Assembly (NCBI GenBank): GCA_035048485.1
Contig: CM068582.1
Location: forward strand, 12,159,501-12,223,500
Source of the DNA: Pteria penguin
Taxonomy: Eukaryota > Mollusca > Bivalvia > Pterioida > Pteriidae
Reading direction: 5' to 3'
DNA length: 64,000 bases
Shown here: positions 27,201 to 32,262 of the stretch, one piece after another
How the letters are laid out: each line of letters opens with the position of its first letter
How positions within the stretch are numbered: position 1 is the stretch's first letter
The notes under the pieces: generated by a model
The model's database searches: none
Told to the model about the DNA's origin: nothing
The model's input: the letters and a program-made list of their open reading frames with translations, nothing else
Translations under genes and position numbers: made by a program

Positions 27201-27418
27201 GTTTTAAAAAAGCTTCAGATTTTTTATACTGTGTGTTAGTAACTTCAAACACTGAAAATGTAATATATTGAACAAACCTTGTTATCTCCATCATCTCCTT
27301 TTATTAGCTTAGGGTTCCTTGGAGCAATAACCTTGCTCTTATAGTTGGCTGCATCTGGACCAAGGGCTTCTAAGGTCCCTGTGGTCCCTACCACTTCACC
27401 AAATGGCCCTAGTGGCAT
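87..27418 (-). CDS. HYDIN: HYDIN homologue, first 37 coding exons (3' part off window)
   Basis: HYDIN is a giant axonemal protein of the central-pair apparatus (C2b projection) needed for normal ciliary beating. Joining (minus strand, high to low) 27418-27278, 26701-26576, 26006-25974, 24710-24591, 23649-23515, 23188-22989, 22638-22514, 21979-21778, 21399-21273, 20954-20455, 20159-20092, 19359-19026, 18520-18337, 18009-17893, 17324-17068, 16573-16294, 15384-15272, 15068-14918, 14400-14263, 13771-13643, 12895-12665, 12335-12225, 11644-11465, 11092-10928, 10536-10327, 9915-9778, 9271-8763, 8261-8241, 7446-7173, 6688-6494, 6329-6183, 5721-5482, 5234-5132, 4631-4386, 4114-3956, 3199-2957 and 238-87 gives 6804 nt, 2268 codons with no stop. 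Every junction is GT-AG and phase-consistent. Family hallmarks include IEPVEGDVWPN, GHADIWGQARA, CHAIIGRQGGKE and NPCGFPVEFYNLEFD, within repeated Ig-like ASH/MSP modules, followed by a P-loop GAPMSGKT (residues 2132-2139). Vertebrate HYDIN is about 5100 aa, so over half is missing at the 3' side. No break is seen. Confidence 0.95.
664..701 (+). repeat. Orphan SINE 3' tail
   Basis: GTGACATAAAACAATAATCA followed by repeated ATCA units matches the 3' end of the longer SINE family at 43745 and 56667. No tRNA-like head is visible upstream. It lies in a HYDIN intron. Confidence 0.45.
2957..3199 (-). CDS. HYDIN: HYDIN exon, residues 2137-2218 (second half of P-loop)
   Basis: 243 nt. Starts GKTSTAVALAKKYEAAILTL, completing Walker A (GAPMSGKT), and continues DAISSGNTPSGLRAREMC, a nucleoside-kinase-like layout known in HYDIN. 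Donor ACAA|GTGAGT. Confidence 0.94.
3344..3544. mobile_element. Inverted-repeat element (GACTCTTTT family), HYDIN intron
   Basis: The left end GACTCTTTTCGAAAACAGAG and right end CGTAACAAAAAGAC are imperfect inverted repeats. The inner arms repeat TTTCCCATTTTGAATGGTAT and its complement, and a matching pair of TGATGTCAT-like sites lies inside. Related copies are near 14046, 22309, 41267 and 63460. No coding capacity; a non-autonomous DNA element. Confidence 0.6.
3956..4114 (-). CDS. HYDIN: HYDIN exon, residues 2084-2137 (first half of P-loop)
   Basis: 159 nt. VSAAIARHLGIDLTPEGKAA precedes the hydrophobic strand LAVIVHGAPMS. The intron cuts the Gly codon of the Walker A motif. Confidence 0.94.
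4386..4631 (-). CDS. HYDIN: HYDIN charged linker exon, residues 2002-2084
   Basis: 246 nt. EQMKKLAESERARREAEEAA is predicted coiled coil by its charge pattern, followed by an acidic Ser/Glu region. I chose the donor GAAG|GTTGGT because only this phase keeps the next exon open. A downstream GT 5 nt later would break the frame. Confidence 0.85.
4761..4976. mobile_element. Inverted-repeat element (GGGTCCGG family), copy 1
   Basis: 216 bp with long terminal inverted repeats: GGGTCCGGCGCCATAAACTG at the left, its near-exact complement at the right end. A second copy is at 49312-49530. It lies in the HYDIN intron between 4631 and 5132. Confidence 0.8.
5132..5234 (-). CDS. HYDIN: HYDIN exon, residues 1968-2002
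   Basis: 103 nt. VLRLMKGYDEYNTILLPPRN then PGDKLPPELTEFYE; 1 nt carried over. Confidence 0.93.
5482..5721 (-). CDS. HYDIN: HYDIN exon, residues 1888-1967
   Basis: 240 nt, phase 0/0. KYYEQRIPIRIYQSSQRILL, CRGQGLEPRLEFDRN and NPCGFPVEFYNLEFD. Last clear ASH module before the nucleotide-binding region. Confidence 0.95.
5855..5975 (+). repeat. Diverged copy of the segment at 41846-42031
   Basis: AAGCAAGATCATATCATGTA, GGCTTGATTTTATGATACCT and TTTTTACATGTG.TATTATGTG occur in the same order as at 41846-42031, but about 60 bp present there (the GC-richer part with CACGTG) is missing here. It lies in a HYDIN intron and is either a mobile element or a duplicated segment. Confidence 0.6.
6183..6329 (-). 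CDS. HYDIN: HYDIN exon, residues 1839-1887
   Basis: 147 nt, phase 0/0. HFEIMPPTGTLMPGQRTNVQ and KFMPTEE follow a basic stretch MHLRRKNKLDK. Confidence 0.93.
6494..6688 (-). CDS. HYDIN: HYDIN exon, residues 1774-1838
   Basis: 195 nt, phase 0/0. LKANVTMPDMEISDDTLEF, CGECKVITVQLYN and VKCEWNSLPSEKD. Confidence 0.95.
7173..7446 (-). CDS. HYDIN: HYDIN exon, residues 1682-1773
   Basis: 274 nt. Contains LPEYLLDFGHVVLG, NTGYFPASFQVERDD, ELDRVRNLPGSPD and VSFDPRGANL. Strong family match; ends phase 0 at AAT|GTAAGT. Confidence 0.95.
8241..8261 (-). CDS. HYDIN: HYDIN 21-nt microexon, residues 1675-1682
   Basis: Encodes RSISEF plus split codons on both sides (1 nt in, 2 nt out). Acceptor TTTGTAG, donor CAA|GTAAGT. 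Its phase (2 in, 2 out) matches the flanking exons, and skipping it would also keep frame. No alignment support is available for so short a piece. Confidence 0.7.
8672..8716. repeat. TA/ACATATA-rich microsatellite
   Basis: An AT dinucleotide run followed by ACATGTGTATATACATACATATATACATG-like repeats, in a HYDIN intron. Confidence 0.6.
8763..9271 (-). CDS. HYDIN: HYDIN long exon, residues 1506-1675
   Basis: 509 nt. Begins GYIEPLSEQKLTVKYMPGVP and has VITIKGSGVFPRISLDLPR. It ends in a Ser/Lys-rich basic stretch (KDSKKKRPKVK), where AA|GTAAGT hides an in-frame stop of the unspliced frame. Confidence 0.94.
9778..9915 (-). CDS. HYDIN: HYDIN exon, residues 1460-1505
   Basis: 138 nt, phase 0/0. 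MYDQVATAEITLINSGKVGF, then RPRPGEPIMIPHA. Continues the ASH module of the preceding exon. Confidence 0.94.
10327..10536 (-). CDS. HYDIN: HYDIN exon, residues 1390-1459
   Basis: 210 nt, phase 0/0. VFDILPLYGTLKPGDTEQVT, TFYGHADIWGQARA and GGPTYNIMLKGEASLV are highly diagnostic of HYDIN. Confidence 0.96.
10928..11092 (-). CDS. HYDIN: HYDIN linker exon, residues 1335-1389
   Basis: 165 nt, phase 0/0. Charged linker opening EEMPEGGVDKNEADTLRLSI and containing SNRALSRLLEQDREE. Donor GAG|GTAAGC. Confidence 0.83.
11465..11644 (-). CDS. HYDIN: HYDIN linker exon, residues 1275-1334
   Basis: 180 nt, phase 0/0. Polar and charged, opening EGEEHSVQITVTEGTEDI, with SSRDESPSMGLGEEEQ. Acceptor ATTTAG|GAG, donor CAG|GTAAGA. 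Not conserved enough for family matching. Confidence 0.82.
11837..11990. mobile_element. Inverted-repeat element (TTTTCGGCCACC family), copy 1
   Basis: About 154 bp. Left end AATTTTCGGCCACCAGGGC, right end the complement of AATTTTCAGCCACCTGGCC. The arms extend through TTTTTCAAGTGGTT. Same family as the outer element at 49201-49544. HYDIN intron. Confidence 0.75.
12225..12335 (-). CDS. HYDIN: HYDIN acidic linker exon, residues 1238-1274
   Basis: 111 nt, phase 0/0. Almost entirely Glu with Val, Pro and Lys (EEEEVEPEQQVEVVIEEEE opening). Low complexity, so the call rests on splice sites and frame. Confidence 0.8.
12665..12895 (-). CDS. HYDIN: HYDIN exon, residues 1161-1237
   Basis: 231 nt, phase 0/0. 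LRGEVYFPNLDFEKSEINFG, CILNDTEVTRYVNITNNSP and YKWSF. Ends LEEIIE|GTCAGT. Confidence 0.95.
13129..13190. repeat. Near-perfect 62-bp palindrome
   Basis: CGTTGGTC, a C-run and CTAAATTACACCAATA are mirrored by their complement with almost no loop. It lies in a HYDIN intron. Either a minimal foldback element or a cruciform-prone site. Confidence 0.8.
13643..13771 (-). CDS. HYDIN: HYDIN exon, residues 1118-1160
   Basis: 129 nt, phase 0/0. LTIQFDPAYKDDLHIRT and YKEHPHV are near-identical to the vertebrate family. Confidence 0.95.
14046..14217. mobile_element. Inverted-repeat element (GGGTCTTTT family) in HYDIN intron
   Basis: GGTATCTGA...TGACGTCAT... mirrored by ...ATGTCACAATTG...TACGTCAGATACACGCTCC, ending GATAACTC...AAAGACCCA. 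It shares the TGACGTCA arms and the CAGATAC element with 41267-41457. Confidence 0.6.
14263..14400 (-). CDS. HYDIN: HYDIN exon, residues 1072-1117
   Basis: 138 nt, phase 0/0. LKMTNVSTLPLTTVLNLQKP and FQILLDDKS. First of a run of eight phase-0/0 exons. Confidence 0.93.
14918..15068 (-). CDS. HYDIN: HYDIN exon, residues 1021-1071
   Basis: 151 nt. Carries ERVLCHAIIGRQGGKELIMR, one of the most diagnostic HYDIN motifs, then LLEFSAKSVYFRF. Confidence 0.95.
15272..15384 (-). CDS. HYDIN: HYDIN exon, residues 984-1021
   Basis: 113 nt. Opens with a proline run NVPPPPQPPKPIF and ends GASCDLHIEGYVD. Confidence 0.92.
15526..15834. mobile_element. Inverted-repeat element with internal TGCTCAAA repeats
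   Basis: Terminal inverted repeats GGCCCAAGGTTATAAAAC and GTTTTATAACCTTGGGGCC bound a 309-bp element. Inside, TGCTCAAA / TTTGAGCA motifs recur many times in both orientations. HYDIN intron; no ORF. Confidence 0.75.
16294..16573 (-). CDS. HYDIN: HYDIN exon, residues 890-983
   Basis: 280 nt. Contains VRYIPLVGYGQGTTIV, LNLGPNFSNRPLKKTF and RRHQQLIWSMDG. Ends phase 0 at AAG|GTATTT. Confidence 0.94.
17068..17324 (-). CDS. HYDIN: HYDIN exon, residues 805-890
   Basis: 257 nt. Contains PVHISCIGEGPVVHI, LDWGVVPVLTSIPQTITLSN and IKVIAHLDDSV. ASH module; 2 nt carried over at CAG|GTATAC. Confidence 0.94.
17408..17828. mobile_element. Long foldback element in HYDIN intron
   Basis: The arms run through TCAATCTGATTA, AGATCTGGCAAAAAGGGGTC and ATGTTTTGGTGAACT on the left and their complements on the right, giving about 150-nt arms. 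No coding content. Confidence 0.7.
17893..18009 (-). CDS. HYDIN: HYDIN exon, residues 766-804
   Basis: 117 nt, phase 0/0. GIVEPHSVCEVPLLIEAQ and AFFSIFGSQDPPL match the family at the same place in the chain. Confidence 0.94.
18337..18520 (-). CDS. HYDIN: HYDIN exon, residues 704-765
   Basis: 184 nt. CIVPSVSVLSPILDYG is followed by RCFLRHPYEHS and DTDLPAKYDLV. Ends in phase 0. Confidence 0.94.
19026..19359 (-). CDS. HYDIN: HYDIN exon, residues 593-704
   Basis: 334 nt. Contains LNTQTCTLQNTSLVP, KIRVPGDG, LKIKVNFISNTIKKYEMALV and VGEEILQLPLTA. Donor CAAA|GTAAGT. Confidence 0.94.
20092..20159 (-). CDS. HYDIN: HYDIN exon, residues 570-593
   Basis: 68 nt. Encodes IGPTFQFDTPILKFGTVSYG, the opening strand of the next ASH module. 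Acceptor TTGCAG, donor ATG|GTAAGA. Confidence 0.93.
20455..20954 (-). CDS. HYDIN: HYDIN long exon, residues 404-570
   Basis: 500 nt, phase 0 in and 2 nt carried out. Contains IEPVEGDVWPN, CDITGRESRLPLRIRGDG, FDTLDMGNIFIGS and AIQISFSS. Two ASH modules are encoded on one exon. Conservation with vertebrate HYDIN is highest here. Confidence 0.96.
21273..21399 (-). CDS. HYDIN: HYDIN exon, residues 361-403
   Basis: 127 nt. A helical linker with FLKECIQDPTLRDKLSIL and RTFQNRRR, a strongly conserved HYDIN signature between two ASH modules. Confidence 0.94.
21778..21979 (-). CDS. HYDIN: HYDIN exon, residues 294-361
   Basis: 202 nt. Encodes GEDVMIALYGGA, DANVRLDKNSIRIE and YISMANQRTIVIHN, then an acidic SEEEEQQKML tail. 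Donor CT|GTAAGA. Confidence 0.93.
22309..22501. mobile_element. Inverted-repeat element (GGGTCTTTT family) in HYDIN intron
   Basis: CAGGTATCTGATATCAT on the left; ATGTCAGACATCTACC, GGGTAGATAACTCC and a terminal AAAGACCCA on the right. The left boundary is uncertain. Confidence 0.5.
22514..22638 (-). CDS. HYDIN: HYDIN exon, residues 252-294
   Basis: 125 nt, taking up 1 nt and carrying over 1. KPFKVTPEIGTL and QVTIEFTPQQVG are typical ASH strands. Confidence 0.93.
22989..23188 (-). CDS. HYDIN: HYDIN exon, residues 186-252
   Basis: 200 nt, phase 0 in, 2 nt carried over. Contains DYSHELVC, ARAILDFPDDIHF and LLVRNIGNAEAKF. The donor AAAA|GTAAGT lies inside what otherwise reads as Lys-stop, so the open reading frame appears to end here if splicing is ignored. 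Confidence 0.93.
23515..23649 (-). CDS. HYDIN: HYDIN exon, residues 141-185
   Basis: 135 nt, phase 0/0. Opens VPRLVKV and contains GPGLPTTFKLQF; it completes the first ASH module. Donor AAG|GTACGT. Confidence 0.93.
24050..24410. repeat. Degenerate AAGGTCA-type repeat, HYDIN intron
   Basis: Two diverged tandem units of about 150 nt (CTTGTCACAAGGAA... / CTTGGCATAAGGAAC...; CATGAAATTTTCAAGCCC / CATGTGAAATATTAAAGCCC) resemble the arrays at 48124, 58530 and 61650. No protein is encoded. Confidence 0.5.
24591..24710 (-). CDS. HYDIN: HYDIN exon, residues 101-140 (first ASH module)
   Basis: 120 nt, phase 0/0. It carries FQPFPSEIFFQNF and YEVPLILRNND, the opening strands of the first ASH-like module and among the best conserved N-terminal stretches of the family. 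Confidence 0.93.
25974..26006 (-). CDS. HYDIN: HYDIN 33-nt mini-exon, residues 90-100
   Basis: Encodes DLEEFTPLDKR, in phase 0 at both ends. It has a good acceptor (TTTTTAG) and donor (AGG|GTAATG). It can be skipped without a frame change, so it may be alternatively spliced. Confidence 0.75.
26576..26701 (-). CDS. HYDIN: HYDIN exon, residues 48-89
   Basis: 126 nt, phase 0 at both ends, opening MTPSKFMFDM and ending DMADTSLQK. A TPS-x-[FY] motif is typical of the HYDIN N-terminus. Acceptor TTCAG|ATG, donor AAG|GTTTGT. Confidence 0.88.
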
Positions 27419-27426
27419 CTTGGTAC
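27278..27426 (-). CDS. HYDIN: HYDIN exon with start codon (residues 1-47)
   Basis: The ATG is at 27418 and the protein opens MPLGPFGEVVGTTG. The donor is AAG|GTTTGT. An AG at 27428-27427 would leave 8 nt of 5' UTR in this exon, so at least one upstream noncoding exon is expected. The N-terminus is poorly conserved in the family. The next Met, residue 48 at the start of the following exon, is an alternative start. Confidence 0.75.
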
Positions 27427-29478
27427 CTTAAAATATAACATAATTTAATATAATTAAAAACTTAAGAATTTTGAGATTCTTAATTCAAGAACAGGTTTAA
27501 CTTCATTATTTAAGCTGCATGTTTTCATAGAATTCAGAAGATCTAATTTCAAATACCTCACATTTCCATTACATTATGTAATCAACTTTTCTATAACAAT
27601 TATTATTTTCATGTTGTTTTCTCTTATAAGAATATTAAAGTTTAAAGCAACTAAACTGTTCTAACAATCATTACTTGAAAATATGACATATGATTAATTA
27701 ATTAGTAATGAGTGTTAAGGAAAATTAAGAATAAAAATAGATACTGGAAAAGGAAAAAGGCAACTACCTTCGACTTCAAATAAATCAAGTATGTATTCTT
27801 AAATTCAAACATTTCTGGAAGAAGGTATCACATGTCACAGATGTAATTAATTGTAGAATAGACAGTATGTATAACGTATCAACAGTATACATTCAATTAA
27901 TATATATTACATATATATATATTATATACAAGAAGAGTATTAAGGAAGGCCTACAGCCAACGGGACATAATATTCAGACAATTCTAAAAATATTCAAAGA
28001 AAATGTGGAAATGTATACCAGAACTGAAATGATTCTTGCGCATGGCTCTGGTTTTTCTAGGCCAGCGCCCTCCAGGCAGTAGATGGGAAGGAGTCGAACT
28101 ACACATAAAACAAAGTGCAAAACGTACATACACATTATCAATCAACATTCAACAAAATTTAAGTGTTACTGTACTTTAAAACTTTAAAACAAAATCACAT
28201 CAAAATGTCAACTATTTAGTAGATCTACAGATTACTGAAAACACTGATATTTACCAAAAACATGGGACAAAATACCAAAAGCATGCATATATGAACTGAA
28301 AACACATTTTGGATTGGTTTTGGATTTTGAATATATTGGATACACTGCGCAGAATTATAAAATGCCAGATCCTTGTGTTTTCAGATCAAATTACTTTTTT
28401 CATTCTCTTCCATTTCCAAAATAGATCTATGATATAAATTATTTCCAAACATTAAAGAGGAATCTTTAAATTGTTGAAAAAATTTGTGTAAAACTGCCTC
28501 CTGTGTTGGTAAGTATGCATCGAGCTCAAGCTCGGGCATAAACAGCCATACAGTAATGGCGCACAATTGTTGCCGCATATATTAATTATTATTGCCATTT
28601 GTGGCAATTAGGGAATAAATACAAGTTAAATATTGGTTAGAAAGTGTTTATATATATCAATACCATATCATGATGCATGTTTTCGGTATATACAAGCGTG
28701 TTTTAATTGTGTACTTTGTCCCATGTTTTAAGTAAATGTCTGTGTTTTCAGTAATTCGTAGTACCCCTGTTTAGAACATTCTAATTATTACACTCTGGTG
28801 ATTAGTTATAAATGATATGGACTAAAAGTCTAGAAATTTACAAACAAAACACTTTCTGAAACTTTGCATCCACACTAGCATTGATCTGTAGTGCATGCTT
28901 GGAGTCTATTCATGGAAGTATTGGAATTTGCATAAAATATTTCATTCTAGTTAGAAAAATAGCCAGTATGGCTTATAAAGATGATTATAAATTAATTTCA
29001 TTTTGGTATTTATCATCAAGTCTTTATAACAATCAAACATTTAAACAAACACATGTTTTGATAAAAAATGAAAACTGGCACATCTTTAGAGTCTGTAAGT
29101 CAGCAAGAATTTTATATGTTATGTTGAATAATGAACAATTATTTTGTTAGTTTGGTTACAAAGTTTCACTAGTATTTATGTACCAAATCAATGCAAGACA
29201 TTCAAATTGCATGTACTACAAGAACTATTATAAATTTGCACATAAGTGGGTAATTTTCCATCTGAGCTACACTTTGTCTTTTTTCCCATTTACATGCATT
29301 TTGTTCATGAAGAAGAAGAATTTTATGAAAATTAGAAATCTAAATAAAACTAAATTCGCCGATGAAAAAGTTGTACACTACGCTAATTAATGGAAAGTAA
29401 ATTTAATGACAGTTAATCACTGCAAAAACGAACAGCAACAATGTGAAATGAATTTAAATGTCAACACAGGATACTCAC
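27427..29478 (-). other. Probable first intron of HYDIN
   Basis: Bounded by the proposed donor at 29478 and the acceptor AG at 27428-27427. It is AT-rich, with a short TA-rich tract near 27900-27930. I see no coding exon or clear mobile element in it. Confidence 0.4.
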
Positions 29479-29615
29479 GAATTAGCTTATAATTGTTTTT
29501 GTTCAAGTAATGCCTATTTTGCAAATCAAGTCTTGTTTGCAAACGCCATCTTGGTTTATAGTTGCTATAGTGGCAAATACCAAAACTACGATAATACCTA
29601 TCTTTTGATTGGTCA
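29479..29615 (-). promoter_or_regulatory. HYDIN: Candidate HYDIN promoter and noncoding first exon
   Basis: On the minus strand this stretch reads: CCAAT box (29612-29608), X-box (29574-29561), then an AAGATGGCG initiator-like context at about 29552-29544. After about 70 nt comes a strong splice donor, AATTC|GTGAGT, with the exon ending at 29479. The ATG in AAGATGGCG is followed by a stop after seven codons, so the exon would be noncoding. It would splice 2 kb down to the acceptor at 27427. Element order and spacing fit a cilia-gene promoter; no transcript evidence is available. Confidence 0.5.
29561..29574 (-). promoter_or_regulatory. RFX X-box motif upstream of HYDIN
   Basis: The minus strand reads GCCACTATAGCAAC, an exact fit to the X-box consensus RYYNYYATRRNRAC bound by RFX factors at ciliary gene promoters. 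It sits about 2.1 kb upstream of the HYDIN start codon and just upstream of a plausible noncoding exon. A single motif match of this degeneracy can occur by chance. Confidence 0.55.
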
Positions 29616-29984
29616 CTTTTTAAAAGCCAATACGGATAGCGGAAACATGTAGCGGGAAATTGAATACCACGGTATCGGACACGGTTTGAAATTTCCGAAC
29701 TATCTCGTCCCTTTTATGATTTTTTTTTTCATGCAGGTAGTTCTAAGCAAGTTGCTCAACCCCCACAGGCAATCGTATAGTAAAGAGGTGGGGAGGGATA
29801 GTTACTCCTAACACATAAAAGAGAAAACTGAAGACATCTGACAAAGCTGTTTGACAAAAATCACCAAGGACATGCACACAAAAATGATAATCTTCTTCTT
29901 CCAATACGAAGTGTACTCAAAAGTTGAGCGATATACTTCATGTGGCAGTCAAGGTAAAAGCCTCACAGGGCAGTATGATACAGT

Positions 29985-30402
29985 TAAAAAGTTAAAATCT
30001 TTGATCCTCATCCTAAGCTGAAGTGGGCAGGTGATATGTTGCCCATTACAGTCCGGTAGTCCTCCAAGAAACATGCTGATGTCATTGCTGATGGAAGTAT
30101 GTTCCTGAGGGTACGCGGGAAGAAGGAGAACCGGTATACATCCTTTTTTGCTGTTGGATGCGAAAGTTATGTTGTCCCCTTGTCCTGGTGTCTGTCTGGA
30201 TTAGGTATTGTTCTGCAGGAATGGCCACTATAGATTGTGCTGGATCTTGAATAGCAACAGAAGGCGGATCTTTACTCTTCTGATCTGTAGCGGTTCCCTT
30301 CCCAGGGAGTTGATCATGTTGGTGACGCTGCCTGCTTTCCTATCCCAGTATTTACTTGTAGCGAATTGTGCCGCTCTACGTTGGACTTTCTCTATCTGGT
30401 AA
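29985..30402 (-). pseudogene. Decayed LINE ORF2 C-terminal fragment
   Basis: Reading the minus strand from about 30399, IEKVQRRAAQFATSKYWDRK is followed by SVTNMINSLGREPLQIRRVK and LLLLFKIQH, the usual C-terminal end of jockey/CR1-type non-LTR reverse transcriptase ORFs. A stop and frame changes follow, then GGLPDCNG. It is a broken fossil in the HYDIN-KIAA1143 spacer. Confidence 0.65.
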
Positions 30403-31110
30403 TAATACTAGAATATACACGGAAAAACGACATTACAAAAATTTTCGATTGTGCTGCGGTTACGATACCGATTTAGGACGGCCAATTAAGTAACAAACAT
30501 TTGTGTTAGGAGTAAATATCCCTTCCCACTTCCTTACTGTGCGATTGCCTGTGTCAACTCCACCCACCCCACCCCCTTTTTGCGGGGGGTGGGGGGGGGG
30601 GGGCCTTCCCATATTACATTAGAGACATCTTGAAACTTTTCAACTGTAAACTAACTAGAAAAAAAGCTATAAACGTACGACACATCCATATCTATTCGTA
30701 AATACTAAATATGCTGGATTAGGGAGGCACATTTTACCACTGATGTTCCCGCAAGGCAAAGGCGAAGGGAGCAGGGAGCTCCCCCATTTCTCTTTCTCAC
30801 ATACACTTTTTGCCGATGATAAAAAAAAACTGACAATCCCTAAAAATCCGGTCAGTACATTTTTTGCCTTTTATCTGTCTGAAATATGAAAAGTTTGTTT
30901 GCCCCGCCCACACTTTTATATTGGTTTGATATCAACGTACTTAATTATGTTATAAAATCAAGAAAACGTCGCTTGTTTAACGCAGATACACACACAGCAG
31001 AGACATATATGCAATTAGACACACACACGTACGTGTATGTTTCAGTGTCAAGCGTTCCATCAGCACGCCGCGCCTTTTTCGGTCTGCGCCTCAACATATT
31101 TCTCTTGAAA
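30403..31110. other. Spacer with G-run, no gene seen
   Basis: Contains a C-run and G-run low-complexity stretch around 30551-30604 and otherwise unremarkable AT-rich sequence. No exon with family resemblance was found. Confidence 0.5.
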
Positions 31111-31186
31111 AATACTAATTTGTAGTATTACAAATACTACTAATATTAATTTGTAATATTACAAATACTACTAATACTAATTTGTA
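31111..31186. repeat. 31-bp tandem repeat, about 2.5 copies
   Basis: Units start at 31111, 31142 and 31173 (AATACTAATTTGTAGTATTA, then CAAATACTACT), followed by a CA microsatellite to about 31201. The unit is itself partly palindromic (TAGTATTACAAATACTA). Confidence 0.75.
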
Positions 31187-31535
31187 CACACACACACACA
31201 TGTATAGGTGTGTTTGTGTGTTATCGAAGCACACGATGTGACAGATGAGATCCAAGTCCTCATGTTGATGTGAGAGTTACATGTTAGTTTTCGGAATAGC
31301 CAAACTATATAAGTCAACCAAGGACATAAAATGTAGGTCCTTCAGTCAACTAATAAATGAATTGTGAACTAGCTATAGCTAGGTAGCCTCCAATATTATG
31401 TCGCTCATTTGACAGATTTAAAAAAATATAGAATTACGAAATATTCTGGTCGAACATTAAAAAACTACATGTAATATATTTTGTGAAATTACATGTATTT
31501 CCTTCCCGACACATGTTTGAAACAGTCAGGGACTT

Positions 31536-31717
31536 CATGCGCGGATACAGAGGGGGGTTAGGGGGGTCTGGAACACCCCCCCCCCCCCGAATCCGAAAAT
31601 TTTACTAAAAAAAGGTAATATTTGGGCATTTTTGGGGTTGGACCCCCCTCGTCTAACAGAAAAAATTACCTTTTTTGGTTGGACCCCCTCTGACAAAAAA
31701 ATCTGGATCCGCGCATG
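31536..31717. mobile_element. Inverted-repeat element with 5-bp target duplication
   Basis: Ends CATGCGCGGATACAGA and TCTGGATCCGCGCATG are inverted repeats. GACTT flanks both sides (31531-31535, 31718-31722). The interior has a C-run and repeated TTGGACCCCC(C)TC blocks. A related element is probable at 57443-57636. Confidence 0.75.
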
Positions 31718-31973
31718 GACTTATATATATCTAAATAGATATATAAGTCCCTGAAGCAGTATAGTTAAGATAGTTTATTGACCAAATTGGGCCCTTGCAA
31801 GCATGACAAATATACATGTGTGTGCGAATACACACAAAATTAGAAAATGAGATCTTCATAGTATAAGATACAATGAAAATACATGTAAGGATTATAATAA
31901 AAGAAGAAAAGAAGAATGATGGACAAGTTAGATATTCAGCTCTATCTAATGTCAGGTAATGCTGCCTGTGGAA

Positions 31974-32077
31974 ATAAATTGTTTTACAATGGCAGTAGAT
32001 CTATGATAAGATGGCCTTCTCGGGCCATAAATTGTTTTACAATGGCGGTAGATCTATGATAAGATGGCCTTCTCGGG
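31974..32077. repeat. 53-bp direct tandem duplication
   Basis: ATAAATTGTTTTACAATGGC through GATGGCCTTCTCGGG occurs twice with period 53, differing at one base within the shared part. The following 32100-32262 stretch repeats GGGTTGACACCATC-like words. Confidence 0.75.
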
Positions 32078-32262
32078 GGCTACTCACTAAAGTTTTTTTC
32101 AACTTGAGTTGACACCATCAAGTTATCATTAAATGTACAGATTTTAGAATCCTGGGTTGACAACACCAGGACTAACATAGGAACCCGGGTTGACACCATC
32201 GGGTTCAAATGACTCTCGAGAAAGGAAAAATTAACCTGGGTTGACATGATTTTGGTCATCAT

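Noticed and set aside
28510..28625. Second X-box near GTTGCC and TTGCCATTTGTGGCAA
   Set aside because: The half-site spacing (6 nt) is outside the 1-3 nt range of RFX sites.
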